Shown here one piece after another: positions 1-6,261 of a DNA stretch of 6,313 bases (position 1 is the stretch's first letter; every line of letters begins with the position of its first letter). The notes under the pieces were generated by a model that saw only the letters and a program-made list of their open reading frames with translations, ran no database searches and was not told where the DNA came from. Source of the stretch: an uncultured Porphyromonadaceae bacterium. Lineage in GTDB: Bacteria > Bacteroidota > Bacteroidia > Bacteroidales > Muribaculaceae. Location: assembly GCA_900550025.1 (NCBI GenBank), contig URQP01000116.1, positions 1 to 6,313 on the forward strand. Direction: 5' to 3'. Position numbers and translations under genes: made by a program.

Positions 1-20
1 GGCAGAGGCCGCAGGTATCA

Positions 21-75
21 ACCCCCTCGGCACTCCGTGCCACTCCCCCTATTTGCTCCGCAAACAGAGGGAGAC
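21..75 (+). repeat. Paired-hairpin intergenic repeat, copy A
   Basis: After ACCCCCTC comes a hairpin GGCAC-TCC-GTGCC (29-41). A longer stem follows, CTCCCCCT (43-50) with AGAGGGAG (66-73), one mismatch, enclosing TTTGC-TCC-GCAAA (52-64). The reverse complement of about 6193-6257 has the same order: ACCCCTCC, small hairpin, CACCTCCCCTATT, GCTCCGC, then AACAGGGGAGGACA. The two copies differ in loops and flanks but are clearly one family, oppositely oriented. No reading frame is evident here. It may also end transcription of an upstream gene, but no T-run follows. Confidence 0.7.
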
Positions 76-108
76 ATAGGAATGTTGAGAGAAGAGGGTT
101 AAGGGTTG

Positions 109-124
109 AGTGAGAATTTTCACT
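109..124. repeat. Short near-palindrome
   Basis: AGTGAGAATTTTCACT is its own reverse complement apart from one pair that would be a G-U in RNA. It overlaps the start of the heptamer array. GTTGAG (105-110) and CTCAAC (151-156) also pair across the array, so the two could form one larger folded unit. Function unknown. Confidence 0.45.
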
Positions 125-148
125 AAACACTAAACACTAAACACTAAA
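121..148 (+). repeat. Tandem heptamer repeat, CACTAAA x4
   Basis: Four perfect, head-to-tail copies of CACTAAA end 183 bases before the start codon. Simple heptamer arrays of this size can gain or lose units by slippage. It lies outside the coding region, so copy change would affect only spacing or promoter function, if anything. Confidence 0.85.
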
Positions 149-161
149 CGCTCAACTGAAC

Positions 162-243
162 AGCCCCATAGGGGCTATTGACACGTAACCCACGGCTTCA
201 GCCGTGGGTCATAGAGCGGCAAAGCACCGGCCTCGTAGAGGTC
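162..243. repeat. REP-like cluster of three tight hairpins
   Basis: Three short hairpins lie in 82 bases: AGCCCC-ATA-GGGGCT (162-176), ACCCACGGC-TTCA-GCCGTGGGT (188-209, nine perfect pairs) and GGCCTC-GTA-GAGGTC (229-243, one G-U pair). The motif CCCACGGC...GCCGTGGG resembles dispersed palindromes I associate with Bacteroidales intergenic DNA, possibly mobilised by REP-associated transposases; that link is from memory and not shown here. The open frame starting at TTG 248 begins just past this cluster, which argues against using that start. Confidence 0.65.
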
Positions 244-296
244 GCGCTTGAAGCAACCAAGCCACAGGCACGGCAACTACAGAGCAGTTGTTCTGT

Positions 297-331
297 CGAA
301 GAATGAATTATTAATAATAAAACATATAGAT
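297..331 (+). promoter_or_regulatory. A/T-rich translation leader before ATG 332
   Basis: The 35 bases before the start are almost all A and T (for example AATTATTAATAATAAAACAT) and hold no GGAGG-type ribosome site. This is normal for Bacteroidetes, where A-rich leaders replace Shine-Dalgarno pairing, and it supports ATG 332 as the start. I found no clear Bacteroidetes promoter (TTTG at -33 with TAnnTTTG at -7) anywhere in 1-331, so the transcription start is unresolved. Confidence 0.5.
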
Positions 332-403
332 ATGAAAAACTTGAAATTAAAATGGTTCGTAAGCCTGATTTTCATATTAGGCTCCGCTTTGCCGGCAGCG
401 GCA
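332..403 (+). other. Sec signal peptide coding segment
   Basis: The first 24 codons encode three lysines in the first seven residues, a hydrophobic core (WFVSLIFILGSAL) and a small-residue end PAAA before Asn25. This is the usual form of a Sec signal peptide cut by signal peptidase I. No cysteine lies at the cleavage point, so this is not a lipoprotein. It fits the C-terminal T9SS domain, because T9SS cargo first crosses the inner membrane by Sec. Confidence 0.88.
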
Positions 404-3400
404 AACGTTGAGATAGACGGGATCATATATTCCTTAAGCAGAAGTACAGCCACAGCCTTGGAATATACAGGCAGCAGCGAAGAAGTGCAAATACCGGAGC
501 AATTTGTCCGCAACGGAAATACATATACCGTGACAATTGTCGGTTCAGCCGGAGGTTCCCGCATATCTGGACTTGCAGATTATCCTATACCGGGTTTTGT
601 TGCTCCGGCCGTAAAGAAGCTCGTGCTCCCATCTTCTGTGACATTTGCTTATTTAAGCTCGCAGTCACCATTGATTGAAGAAGTGGAAACATCATCTGCC
701 GAAACTGCCATCAGAATACAGAATATAGAACTCGGCACGTTGACTATCAAAGGATATGGCTGCACGCTGAATTTGGGCATCAATTCAAGAGAAGAAGACC
801 AAGGCCCGACATCTGTCGACAATTTGGTGTTCGACTGTCAGAAAGCTATATTGACACGGTTTTCTGATGACACGTATTGGGAATATTATTCTGTGAAAAA
901 AGCCACGCTGACCGACAAGGTGACCAACGTAGGCGGACGGTTCGACATCGCCGATGAGATAGAAGTGGCAAACGAAGAGTTCGACGGCGTGGCCGACTAT
1001 GCCTTCGCGAATTGCGCATTGGAACGGTTCAAAGTTAACAGCACTACCTCCGCGCATGTCCTTCAGAATGCAAAAATCGGACGGCTCGACATATCGGAAA
1101 GAATCGATTATGAGTTGAACATGAAGTCTGTAGGCACTCTTTTTGTCGGGGATGACGTTGAGACATACAATCTTGTCGGGACAGCACGCCCGGGCAAGAT
1201 TGAGGGCGCGGCTTTGAGAACGGTAACATACCCCACGAGAATGTCGTTGGCCAACACCACATGGTATGATTTCGACGGCGACGGCCGCCTGTCGTTCGTA
1301 ACGAGCGGCGGAGGATATTACAACAACGAGCTTCAGCCGCTCGGCATGGCTGAACCCGTCGATGATAATTATAGAATCAAAGGCATTTACCGGGCTTTGG
1401 ATTCCGACAATTCCGGAGTGCCGACATTATTTATCAACGACAAGTCGGCATTTAAATACGACCCTGAAACCGACGGATTCAATAAGGCGGAACTCCCGGA
1501 AGGCTATCTGCTGCTCGATGCCGACAACAACGGCCTGACCGACATTCTTACGGCAGAAGATGCAGACCTTTTCATCAATTACCGTCAGACCGACGGCGAC
1601 TATCTGAAAACTAAGCTGCGGTTTACAACCAACCGTGAGGATGTCTACAACGCCACCTACGAACTGTCGGGCAACTGGGGCGACAATATCCCCTCGCTCA
1701 GCGACGGTTGGATGATTAACGGCAGTTCAATACCGGATTCATACATCAATATAACCCTTGCCGCCGACTTGAACAAGGACGGCATACCCGACCTTGTCGA
1801 CAACAACGTGGGCGGCATATTGTATAACATAGGTGGAAACGACTACTACACAAGCCCCGAGAAAGGCGAAATCCACCAATGCGACTTGGACGGCGACGGT
1901 GTGCTGGACTATGTGCTGTTCGACGACAATGAGAGCAAGGTGTACCTGATGATGTACCAACAGGACGGCTCCTATTCGCAGCAGTTGCTCATCGAGAACA
2001 GCAGCGTAAGCAATGTGTGGTGCAAGGATTTCGACCACGACGGCGACATTGACGTTGCACTTACCGTGGATAACGAGGGCGGCAACAACACTTACAGTTT
2101 CCTCGCATTTTTCCGCAACGACGGCGACGGAAAGTTCACAAGGAAAGAAAATTCGTTTACCGAAGAATATGAATTTGTCGGCTGCCGTGACGTAAATGCC
2201 GATGGCTTGTATGAATTCATCGCTACCGACGGAGGCAATAGACAGACCGTGCTGCTGGGCTGCGATGGCAGCCTCAAAGTGACGGTGGCGGAAGTGCTGC
2301 ACGATTCGTATCTCTATCCAGGTTCAGGCAGCAATGCCGATGGATACGTTGCCGGGGATATGGACAACGACGGTTTTGTGGAATATTTTTATTCCCGTGG
2401 AAACGAAATAGGTAAAATCCTGAATTTCGGCGACCGCAAGAACACCGCGCCGGAGAAGATGGCTGCTCCGGTGGCCTACTACGACGATGCTTCCGGCAAG
2501 CTGCGCATCACGTGGGAGGCGGGAAGCGACGCCGAGACTTCGACCTGCGACCTCACCTACGAGCTGCGCATCGGCACGGCTCCCGGAAAGGCCGACATTC
2601 TTGCCACCAACTCGCTTGCCGACGGCCGGCGGCGCACATTGGAGGAGGGCAATATGGGGCGCAACCTCTACAACCTTTTCAACCCGTCGGCAATGGCTGA
2701 AGGCACTTACTACATAGCAGTGCAGGCCGTCGATGCCGGAGGATTGGGCGGAGCATGGTCGGACGATGCTGTCTATCAGCACAAAAAAGCCGCGGCCGAC
2801 TTCTCCATCAGCCATTCGGAGATGACCACCGCCGACACCTTGCAGCTTGCGGCACGCAAAATCGACGGCGCGACCTACAAATGGGACATTGCCGACGGCA
2901 CTGTAATCAGCGAAGAAGGCAACCGCATCGATGTGACGTTCAGCTGCTACGGCGAGCGTGAGATAGGACTGACCATTACCCTCGCCGACGGCAGCACGCT
3001 GACCGCCGACACGAAGACCGTCGATGTGCTGATGTTCAGCATAGGCAGCAGCTATGATTTTGTGCCTGAGGATATTTATTATGATTGGGATCACGCAGGT
3101 TTCGCCGACTTCAATGGCGACGGATATGTGGATGCCATTGTTTCTTCATTTGCTGCATCAGCACATAAAGGGATGTGGTCGAACGATGGCGACGGGACAT
3201 TCACAAAAGTCGGCAAATTGTTCAATACGGATTTGAGCACGACTCCATACGGCATCCTCGACTTCAACAAGGACGGCTATTTGGATTTCATGTCCGACGA
3301 GGAGAAAGGCAACGTGTTTATCAACAGCGGCTTCGACGATTTCAGCTTCGAGAACAGCACAAAAGAGCTTATTATGATAAACGCAGACAGAAATATACCG

Positions 3401-6127
3401 CGAGGATTGCTGCTCGGCGACATGAACAACGACGGCTATCCGGAATGGTTCTACGACACAAGCCACACGGCCAACCCAAGCTATCTGAACGGAGGCGACA
3501 ACCTCACGTTCACGCAAGTGGAATCGTTCGAGATACCCGATAAGGAAAATCCGGAAAAGACAGTTCGGCTGGACGCCGAATATTATCACGACATAAACCG
3601 CGACGGCTTTATCGACGCGATAGCGTCGAAACGCGACAGTGACAACGACATATGGACGATGTACGCTTTGCTGAAAGGCCCGACAGGTGATTTTTCGTTC
3701 GAGGACGAGAAGCCGATGTTCGAGGTAAGTTTTGATTCGTATAATTTCCCGGCACTGTTCGGCGACCTCAACAGCGACGGCTATTTGGATTTGTTCTACC
3801 GCAAATCGGGCGAGAACTTTATCCGCGTGATTCCCGGAAAGCCGGAAAGCGAATGGCCGTGCAAGGAAGAAGTGCGGATACCGCTTGTCGGCGACTATAA
3901 TTTCTCTCTGCTTAGCAGTAAAGACGACTATTTCAGGCTTTACGACTTCGACAACAACGGTTATCCCGACATCCCGATAAAGGCGGAAGACCCGGCAGGC
4001 ACCGACGCTATGCCCTCATACGCAATCTTGCTGATGCAGCCGGATTTCAAGGCGGAGCTTTGCCGTACCAACGGCGTTAGCAACGACGCATCGCCATTCA
4101 TCGCCCTTAGCGACGGCGCATATCCGCAAATCGGCGGTTACAACAAGACTTTGGGCAAGAGCGGCAACCAAGCCCCGGAGCGTCCGTCGGGCGTGATGGC
4201 TAAGCAGACAGCCGACGGCATGCTGATAACGTGGAGCGACGCGAAGGACGACCACACCCCGGCAGTGCAGATGCAGTACAACGTGAGCGTGAAGAAGAAA
4301 GGTGCTACCGGGGAGAACAGCTTCGTAATCTCGCCGATGAACGCCCTTTCCGATGAGGCTGCCGTAGTGCCGAGCTATATGTATAAGAAATCCACACGTA
4401 TGACCGTGCCCTCGGAATTCTTGGAGGCCGGACAGACCTACGAGGTGCAGATACAGGCAATCGACGCTTTCAACGAGCATTCGCCGATGACAGCGCCGGT
4501 GGAAGTGGCAATCAATGCCGCCGGATATGTCGATGCTGCCGACAAGGTGGCCAAAGGAGCGGAAACCACGCTGAAATACGTGGGGACGCAAGCCTCGTCG
4601 TTCAGCTACGACCTCGACGGCGGGACATTGGTTGCCGACAATGGCAACGGCGAGATAACGGCTAAGTGGGACGAGCCGGGTGTGAAGAACATCGTGCTTA
4701 CCGCTGGCGGGATAGCAATCAACACGGCAATAACCGTAGTCGACCTGTATAACGTCGATTTCACGCTTCCTGAGAATCCGCTTGCTGGCGCGCCGGTAGA
4801 GGTGGAAGTGCCGGAAGCGATGCTCAACAACTCACGCGAATGCGGATTCCGCTGCGACGACGATCGCGTGGCGATAGAGTGGAAGCGCGGCGATGAGATT
4901 GCGGTAATCACCTTTGCGGAAACAGGGACATACACTGTCGAGTCGTATATCGAGGATGATATTCAAGGCAACACCTGCCGCCGCGAGGCCGTAGTGGCTG
5001 AAGCGATGCCGTTGGCGGAGATAGCGGGCGTCACAGCCGACGCTGCCGGGCATTACACCGTAAGCTGGAACACAGCAGGCATGCCGCAGCAGGTGGGCAA
5101 GGTTGTGATAAGCAAGGAAACCAACCGTGTGGACAAATACTCGGTAATCGGAGAAGCCGACCTGTCGGAAGGAGCGTTCACCGACCCGGAATCCGACCCG
5201 GCAGTGAAGTCGGAACGCTACATAATCAACCTTGCGGCCGATAACGGACAGAAGAGCTACGCGAGCGACCCGCACAAGCCGCTCCACGTGATGATTAACT
5301 TGGCTGCCGCAGGAGGCTACAACCTGATGTGGAACAGCTACGAGGGTATGGAGGTGGACTACTACACCATCATGCGCGGGCCGTCGGCCGACAATCTGAC
5401 GGAGCTGACGCAGATAGCGGGAAGCCAGCAGAACTATACGGATATGAACGCGCCGCAGGGCGAAATGTTCTACGCCGTGACGTTCACGCCGACAGCCGCC
5501 GAAATGCTGCGTGGCAAAGCTGCAGGCAGGACAAGCGTGGCGGTAAGCTCCAATGTGGTATCGACGAGCGAGGCCATAGCCGCTACCTATGCAACAAGCA
5601 TGCAGATACTTTCCGTAGAGCCGGAAATGAGACTGACCTACGGGCAAGGCGCATTGCACCTGTTCACGGAGATGCAGCCGCTGTCGGCAACGTTCAACCG
5701 CGTGGCGTGGGAAATTGTTGAAGGCGACGGATTGGCTACCATCGACGCCAACGGCTTGCTGACAGCCACAGGCGAGGGTTCGGGCAACGTGGTGGTACGC
5801 GCCACGGCTCTCGACGGCTCCAGACTGACGGCAGAGGCTACCATCGTTTGCGAGGAAGGAGCAGGAGGCGTAACCGAGTTGCGCGACTACAACGACGGCG
5901 AGTGGCAGTTGCGCGTGGTCAACAACGGCGGCAACCTGATGCTGTCGGGATGGAACGACGGCGACGAGGCCACGCTCTACATAGTGTCGATGCAGGGGCA
6001 GGTGATGGAAATAGTCCGCACCTCCGACCCGCAGGCCGAAATCGACTGCGCGGGCTACCCGGGAGGCGTATATGTGGTGAAAGCCATCGCCGGAGGCGAA
6101 GCCAAGGCAGTGAAATTCGCGCTATAG
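332..6127 (+). CDS. Giant secreted multidomain surface protein: LRR, two FG-GAP/VCBS propellers, Fn3/PKD/Big_2 domains, T9SS sorting domain
   Basis: A 1931-residue exported protein, probably a surface adhesin or binding scaffold; the ligand is unknown and no catalytic motif is seen. Residues 1-24 form a signal peptide (KNLKLK, hydrophobic core WFVSLIFILG, likely cleavage after ALPAAA). Residues 25-305 resemble BspA-type LRR_5 repeats (KKLVLPSSV at 95-103, DYAFANC at 222-228). Residues 311-703 and 905-1278 are FG-GAP/VCBS propellers with 14 loops of form DxDxDGxxD. Fn3-like domains lie at about 704-820, 1279-1397, 1558-1650 and 1651-1750; PKD/Ig-like domains at 821-903, 1398-1470 and 1471-1557; a Big_2-like domain at 1757-1841. 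Residues 1847-1931 are a T9SS type A sorting domain (GVYVV at 1912-1916, terminal KFAL). I chose ATG 332 because the signal peptide begins there. The frame stays open back to a TTG at 248, but that adds 28 non-signal residues read from repeat DNA. The 5' third looks A/T-richer than the 3' third by eye. Domain classes are fairly secure, boundaries approximate, binding role inferred. Confidence 0.95.
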   Translation: MKNLKLKWFVSLIFILGSALPAAANVEIDGIIYSLSRSTATALEYTGSSEEVQIPEQFVRNGNTYTVTIVGSAGGSRISGLADYPIPGFVAPAVKKLVLPSSVTFAYLSSQSPLIEEVETSSAETAIRIQNIELGTLTIKGYGCTLNLGINSREEDQGPTSVDNLVFDCQKAILTRFSDDTYWEYYSVKKATLTDKVTNVGGRFDIADEIEVANEEFDGVADYAFANCALERFKVNSTTSAHVLQNAKIGRLDISERIDYELNMKSVGTLFVGDDVETYNLVGTARPGKIEGAALRTVTYPTRMSLANTTWYDFDGDGRLSFVTSGGGYYNNELQPLGMAEPVDDNYRIKGIYRALDSDNSGVPTLFINDKSAFKYDPETDGFNKAELPEGYLLLDADNNGLTDILTAEDADLFINYRQTDGDYLKTKLRFTTNREDVYNATYELSGNWGDNIPSLSDGWMINGSSIPDSYINITLAADLNKDGIPDLVDNNVGGILYNIGGNDYYTSPEKGEIHQCDLDGDGVLDYVLFDDNESKVYLMMYQQDGSYSQQLLIENSSVSNVWCKDFDHDGDIDVALTVDNEGGNNTYSFLAFFRNDGDGKFTRKENSFTEEYEFVGCRDVNADGLYEFIATDGGNRQTVLLGCDGSLKVTVAEVLHDSYLYPGSGSNADGYVAGDMDNDGFVEYFYSRGNEIGKILNFGDRKNTAPEKMAAPVAYYDDASGKLRITWEAGSDAETSTCDLTYELRIGTAPGKADILATNSLADGRRRTLEEGNMGRNLYNLFNPSAMAEGTYYIAVQAVDAGGLGGAWSDDAVYQHKKAAADFSISHSEMTTADTLQLAARKIDGATYKWDIADGTVISEEGNRIDVTFSCYGEREIGLTITLADGSTLTADTKTVDVLMFSIGSSYDFVPEDIYYDWDHAGFADFNGDGYVDAIVSSFAASAHKGMWSNDGDGTFTKVGKLFNTDLSTTPYGILDFNKDGYLDFMSDEEKGNVFINSGFDDFSFENSTKELIMINADRNIPRGLLLGDMNNDGYPEWFYDTSHTANPSYLNGGDNLTFTQVESFEIPDKENPEKTVRLDAEYYHDINRDGFIDAIASKRDSDNDIWTMYALLKGPTGDFSFEDEKPMFEVSFDSYNFPALFGDLNSDGYLDLFYRKSGENFIRVIPGKPESEWPCKEEVRIPLVGDYNFSLLSSKDDYFRLYDFDNNGYPDIPIKAEDPAGTDAMPSYAILLMQPDFKAELCRTNGVSNDASPFIALSDGAYPQIGGYNKTLGKSGNQAPERPSGVMAKQTADGMLITWSDAKDDHTPAVQMQYNVSVKKKGATGENSFVISPMNALSDEAAVVPSYMYKKSTRMTVPSEFLEAGQTYEVQIQAIDAFNEHSPMTAPVEVAINAAGYVDAADKVAKGAETTLKYVGTQASSFSYDLDGGTLVADNGNGEITAKWDEPGVKNIVLTAGGIAINTAITVVDLYNVDFTLPENPLAGAPVEVEVPEAMLNNSRECGFRCDDDRVAIEWKRGDEIAVITFAETGTYTVESYIEDDIQGNTCRREAVVAEAMPLAEIAGVTADAAGHYTVSWNTAGMPQQVGKVVISKETNRVDKYSVIGEADLSEGAFTDPESDPAVKSERYIINLAADNGQKSYASDPHKPLHVMINLAAAGGYNLMWNSYEGMEVDYYTIMRGPSADNLTELTQIAGSQQNYTDMNAPQGEMFYAVTFTPTAAEMLRGKAAGRTSVAVSSNVVSTSEAIAATYATSMQILSVEPEMRLTYGQGALHLFTEMQPLSATFNRVAWEIVEGDGLATIDANGLLTATGEGSGNVVVRATALDGSRLTAEATIVCEEGAGGVTELRDYNDGEWQLRVVNNGGNLMLSGWNDGDEATLYIVSMQGQVMEIVRTSDPQAEIDCAGYPGGVYVVKAIAGGEAKAVKFAL
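404..1246 (+). other. BspA-like leucine-rich repeat region (LRR_5 type), degenerate
   Basis: Residues 25-305 open with VEIDGIIYSL, the usual entry strand of Bacteroidetes BspA-like proteins, and a Tyr/Thr-rich strand (NGNTYTVTIVG). Solenoid-like strands follow, such as KKLVLPSSV (95-103), VKKATLTDKV (188-197) and the typical DYAFANCALERF (222-233). Repeats are irregular and hard to phase, so the number of turns is uncertain. In known proteins this fold serves in adhesion and protein binding; that role here is inferred from family. Confidence 0.65.
1262..2440 (+). repeat. First FG-GAP/VCBS calcium-loop repeat block (propeller 1)
   Basis: Protein-level repeats covering residues 311-703. Loops of the form D-x-[DN]-x-[DN]-G-x-x-[DE] start at residues 313, 357, 396, 479, 518, 566, 620 and 676. 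Examples are DLNKDGIPD, DLDGDGVLD, DFDHDGDID and DMDNDGFVE. The first two loops are degenerate at the last position (S and T). A blade strand with NDGDGKFT follows at 596-603. Spacings are 44, 39, 83, 39, 48, 54 and 56 residues. The 83-residue gap probably hides one blade that has lost its loop. Integrin-type FG-GAP repeats bind calcium in these loops and fold as a beta-propeller. Confidence 0.85.
2441..3040 (+). other. Fn3-like plus PKD-like linker domains (first copy)
   Basis: Residues 704-820 begin NTAPEKMAAP and carry KLRITW, TYELRIGTAPG and GTYYIAVQAVDAGG. This Fn3-like pattern often follows FG-GAP propellers in Bacteroidetes surface proteins. Residues 821-903 read as a PKD-like beta-sandwich (ATYKWDIADG, IGLTITLADGSTLTA). 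Both are structural spacers in known families. The same pair recurs after the second propeller at about residues 1279-1470. Confidence 0.7.
3044..4165 (+). repeat. Second FG-GAP/VCBS calcium-loop repeat block (propeller 2)
   Basis: Protein-level repeats covering about residues 905-1278. Calcium-type loops start at residues 926 (DFNGDGYVD), 977 (DFNKDGYLD), 1030 (DMNNDGYPE), 1087 (DINRDGFID), 1145 (DLNSDGYLD) and 1205 (DFDNNGYPD). Spacing is regular (51, 53, 57, 58, 60), unlike the first block. A canonical NDGDGTFT strand lies at 951-958. Six clear loops plus one degenerate blade would suit a seven-bladed propeller; the blade count is inference. Confidence 0.85.
4166..5857 (+). other. C-terminal Ig-like stalk: Fn3, two PKD/Ig-like, two Fn3-like, Big_2-like
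   Basis: Residues 1279-1397 are Fn3-like (NQAPERPSG, MLITWSDAKDD, YEVQIQAIDAF). Residues 1398-1470 (SSFSYDLDGG, VKNIVLTAGG) and 1471-1557 (AVITFAETGTYTVESYI) are PKD/Ig-like. Residues 1558-1650 (YTVSWNT, VVISKETNRVDKYSVIGE) and 1651-1750 (YNLMWNSYEGMEVDYYTIMRG) are a consecutive Fn3-like pair. Residues 1757-1841 fit a Big_2 bacterial Ig domain (VAWEIVEGDGLATIDANGLLTATGEGSGNVVVRA). Together they probably form an extended stalk. Boundaries are approximate. Confidence 0.65.
5870..6127 (+). other. T9SS type A C-terminal sorting domain and stop
   Basis: The last 85 residues form a small beta-sandwich pattern: WQLRVVNNGGNLMLSGW, ATLYIVSMQGQVM, then the closing signature YPGGVYVVKAIAGG and KAVKFAL at the very end. 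This matches the Por/T9SS type A sorting domain, in which a G-[IV]-Y-[IV]-V strand precedes a final Lys-Phe/hydrophobic tail. In studied members the domain directs passage through the outer-membrane T9SS channel and is then removed by the PorU sortase during surface attachment. The stop is TAG. Confidence 0.88.
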
Positions 6128-6129
6128 CG

Positions 6130-6171
6130 TGTGGCTGCGCCACAGCGGAAATAACCCGCGGCGGCAGCCGC
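6130..6171 (+). terminator. Two hairpins just after the stop codon; possible weak terminator
   Basis: TGTGGC-TGC-GCCACA (6130-6144) begins two bases after the stop. GCGGC-GGCA-GCCGC (6158-6171) follows. Neither is followed by a T-run on the plus strand; the second is followed by six A residues. They are therefore not classic intrinsic terminators, though they could stabilise the 3' end of the mRNA. Confidence 0.35.
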
Positions 6172-6192
6172 AAAAAAGCAAAGCTACAAAGT

Positions 6193-6257
6193 GTCCTCCC
6201 CTGTTCACGGAGCGGAGCGCAGTTAATAGGGGAGGTGTCCCAACGGGACGGAGGGGT
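6193..6257 (-). repeat. Paired-hairpin intergenic repeat, copy B (inverted relative to copy A)
   Basis: A stem of CCTCCCCTGTT (6195-6205) with AATAGGGGAGG (6225-6235), one G-U pair, closes a loop holding GCTCCGC when read on the minus strand. GTCCC-AAC-GGGAC (6237-6249) and GAGGGGTT follow. Read as reverse complement, this matches the order and much of the sequence of copy A at 21-75. It could also act as a bidirectional transcription barrier behind the gene, but no T-run is seen. Confidence 0.7.
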
Positions 6258-6261
6258 TCTG

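Noticed and set aside
50..55. TATTTG as a Bacteroidetes -7 promoter box
   Set aside because: It lacks the two-base spacing of TAnnTTTG, lies inside the stem-loop of repeat copy A, and has no -33 TTTG partner.
162..243. tRNA, riboswitch or other structured RNA gene
   Set aside because: The hairpins are separate, with 3-4 base loops and no conserved tRNA arm or known riboswitch core; a repeat cluster explains them better.
1739..2302. Minus-strand open frame of 187 codons
   Set aside because: Antisense to propeller 1; its low-complexity Val/Ala/His pattern is the reverse complement of the repeated Asp-Gly loop codons.
2324..3094. Minus-strand open frame of 256 codons
   Set aside because: It lies wholly antisense within the giant gene, which has clear domains throughout. 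The translation is a compositional shadow of GAC/GGC-rich codons (His/Val/Ala-rich) with no recognisable domain.
1274..4000. Repeated GACGGC-type DNA motifs as possible DNA repeats or a CRISPR-like array
   Set aside because: They are codons of the Asp-Gly calcium loops, at irregular distances within one reading frame; no constant repeat-spacer pattern exists.
4832..5659. Minus-strand open frame of 275 codons
   Set aside because: Same shadow effect opposite the Fn3/Big_2 region; the peptide is rich in Cys, His, Arg and Tyr without family features, and the plus-strand frame is intact and recognisable.
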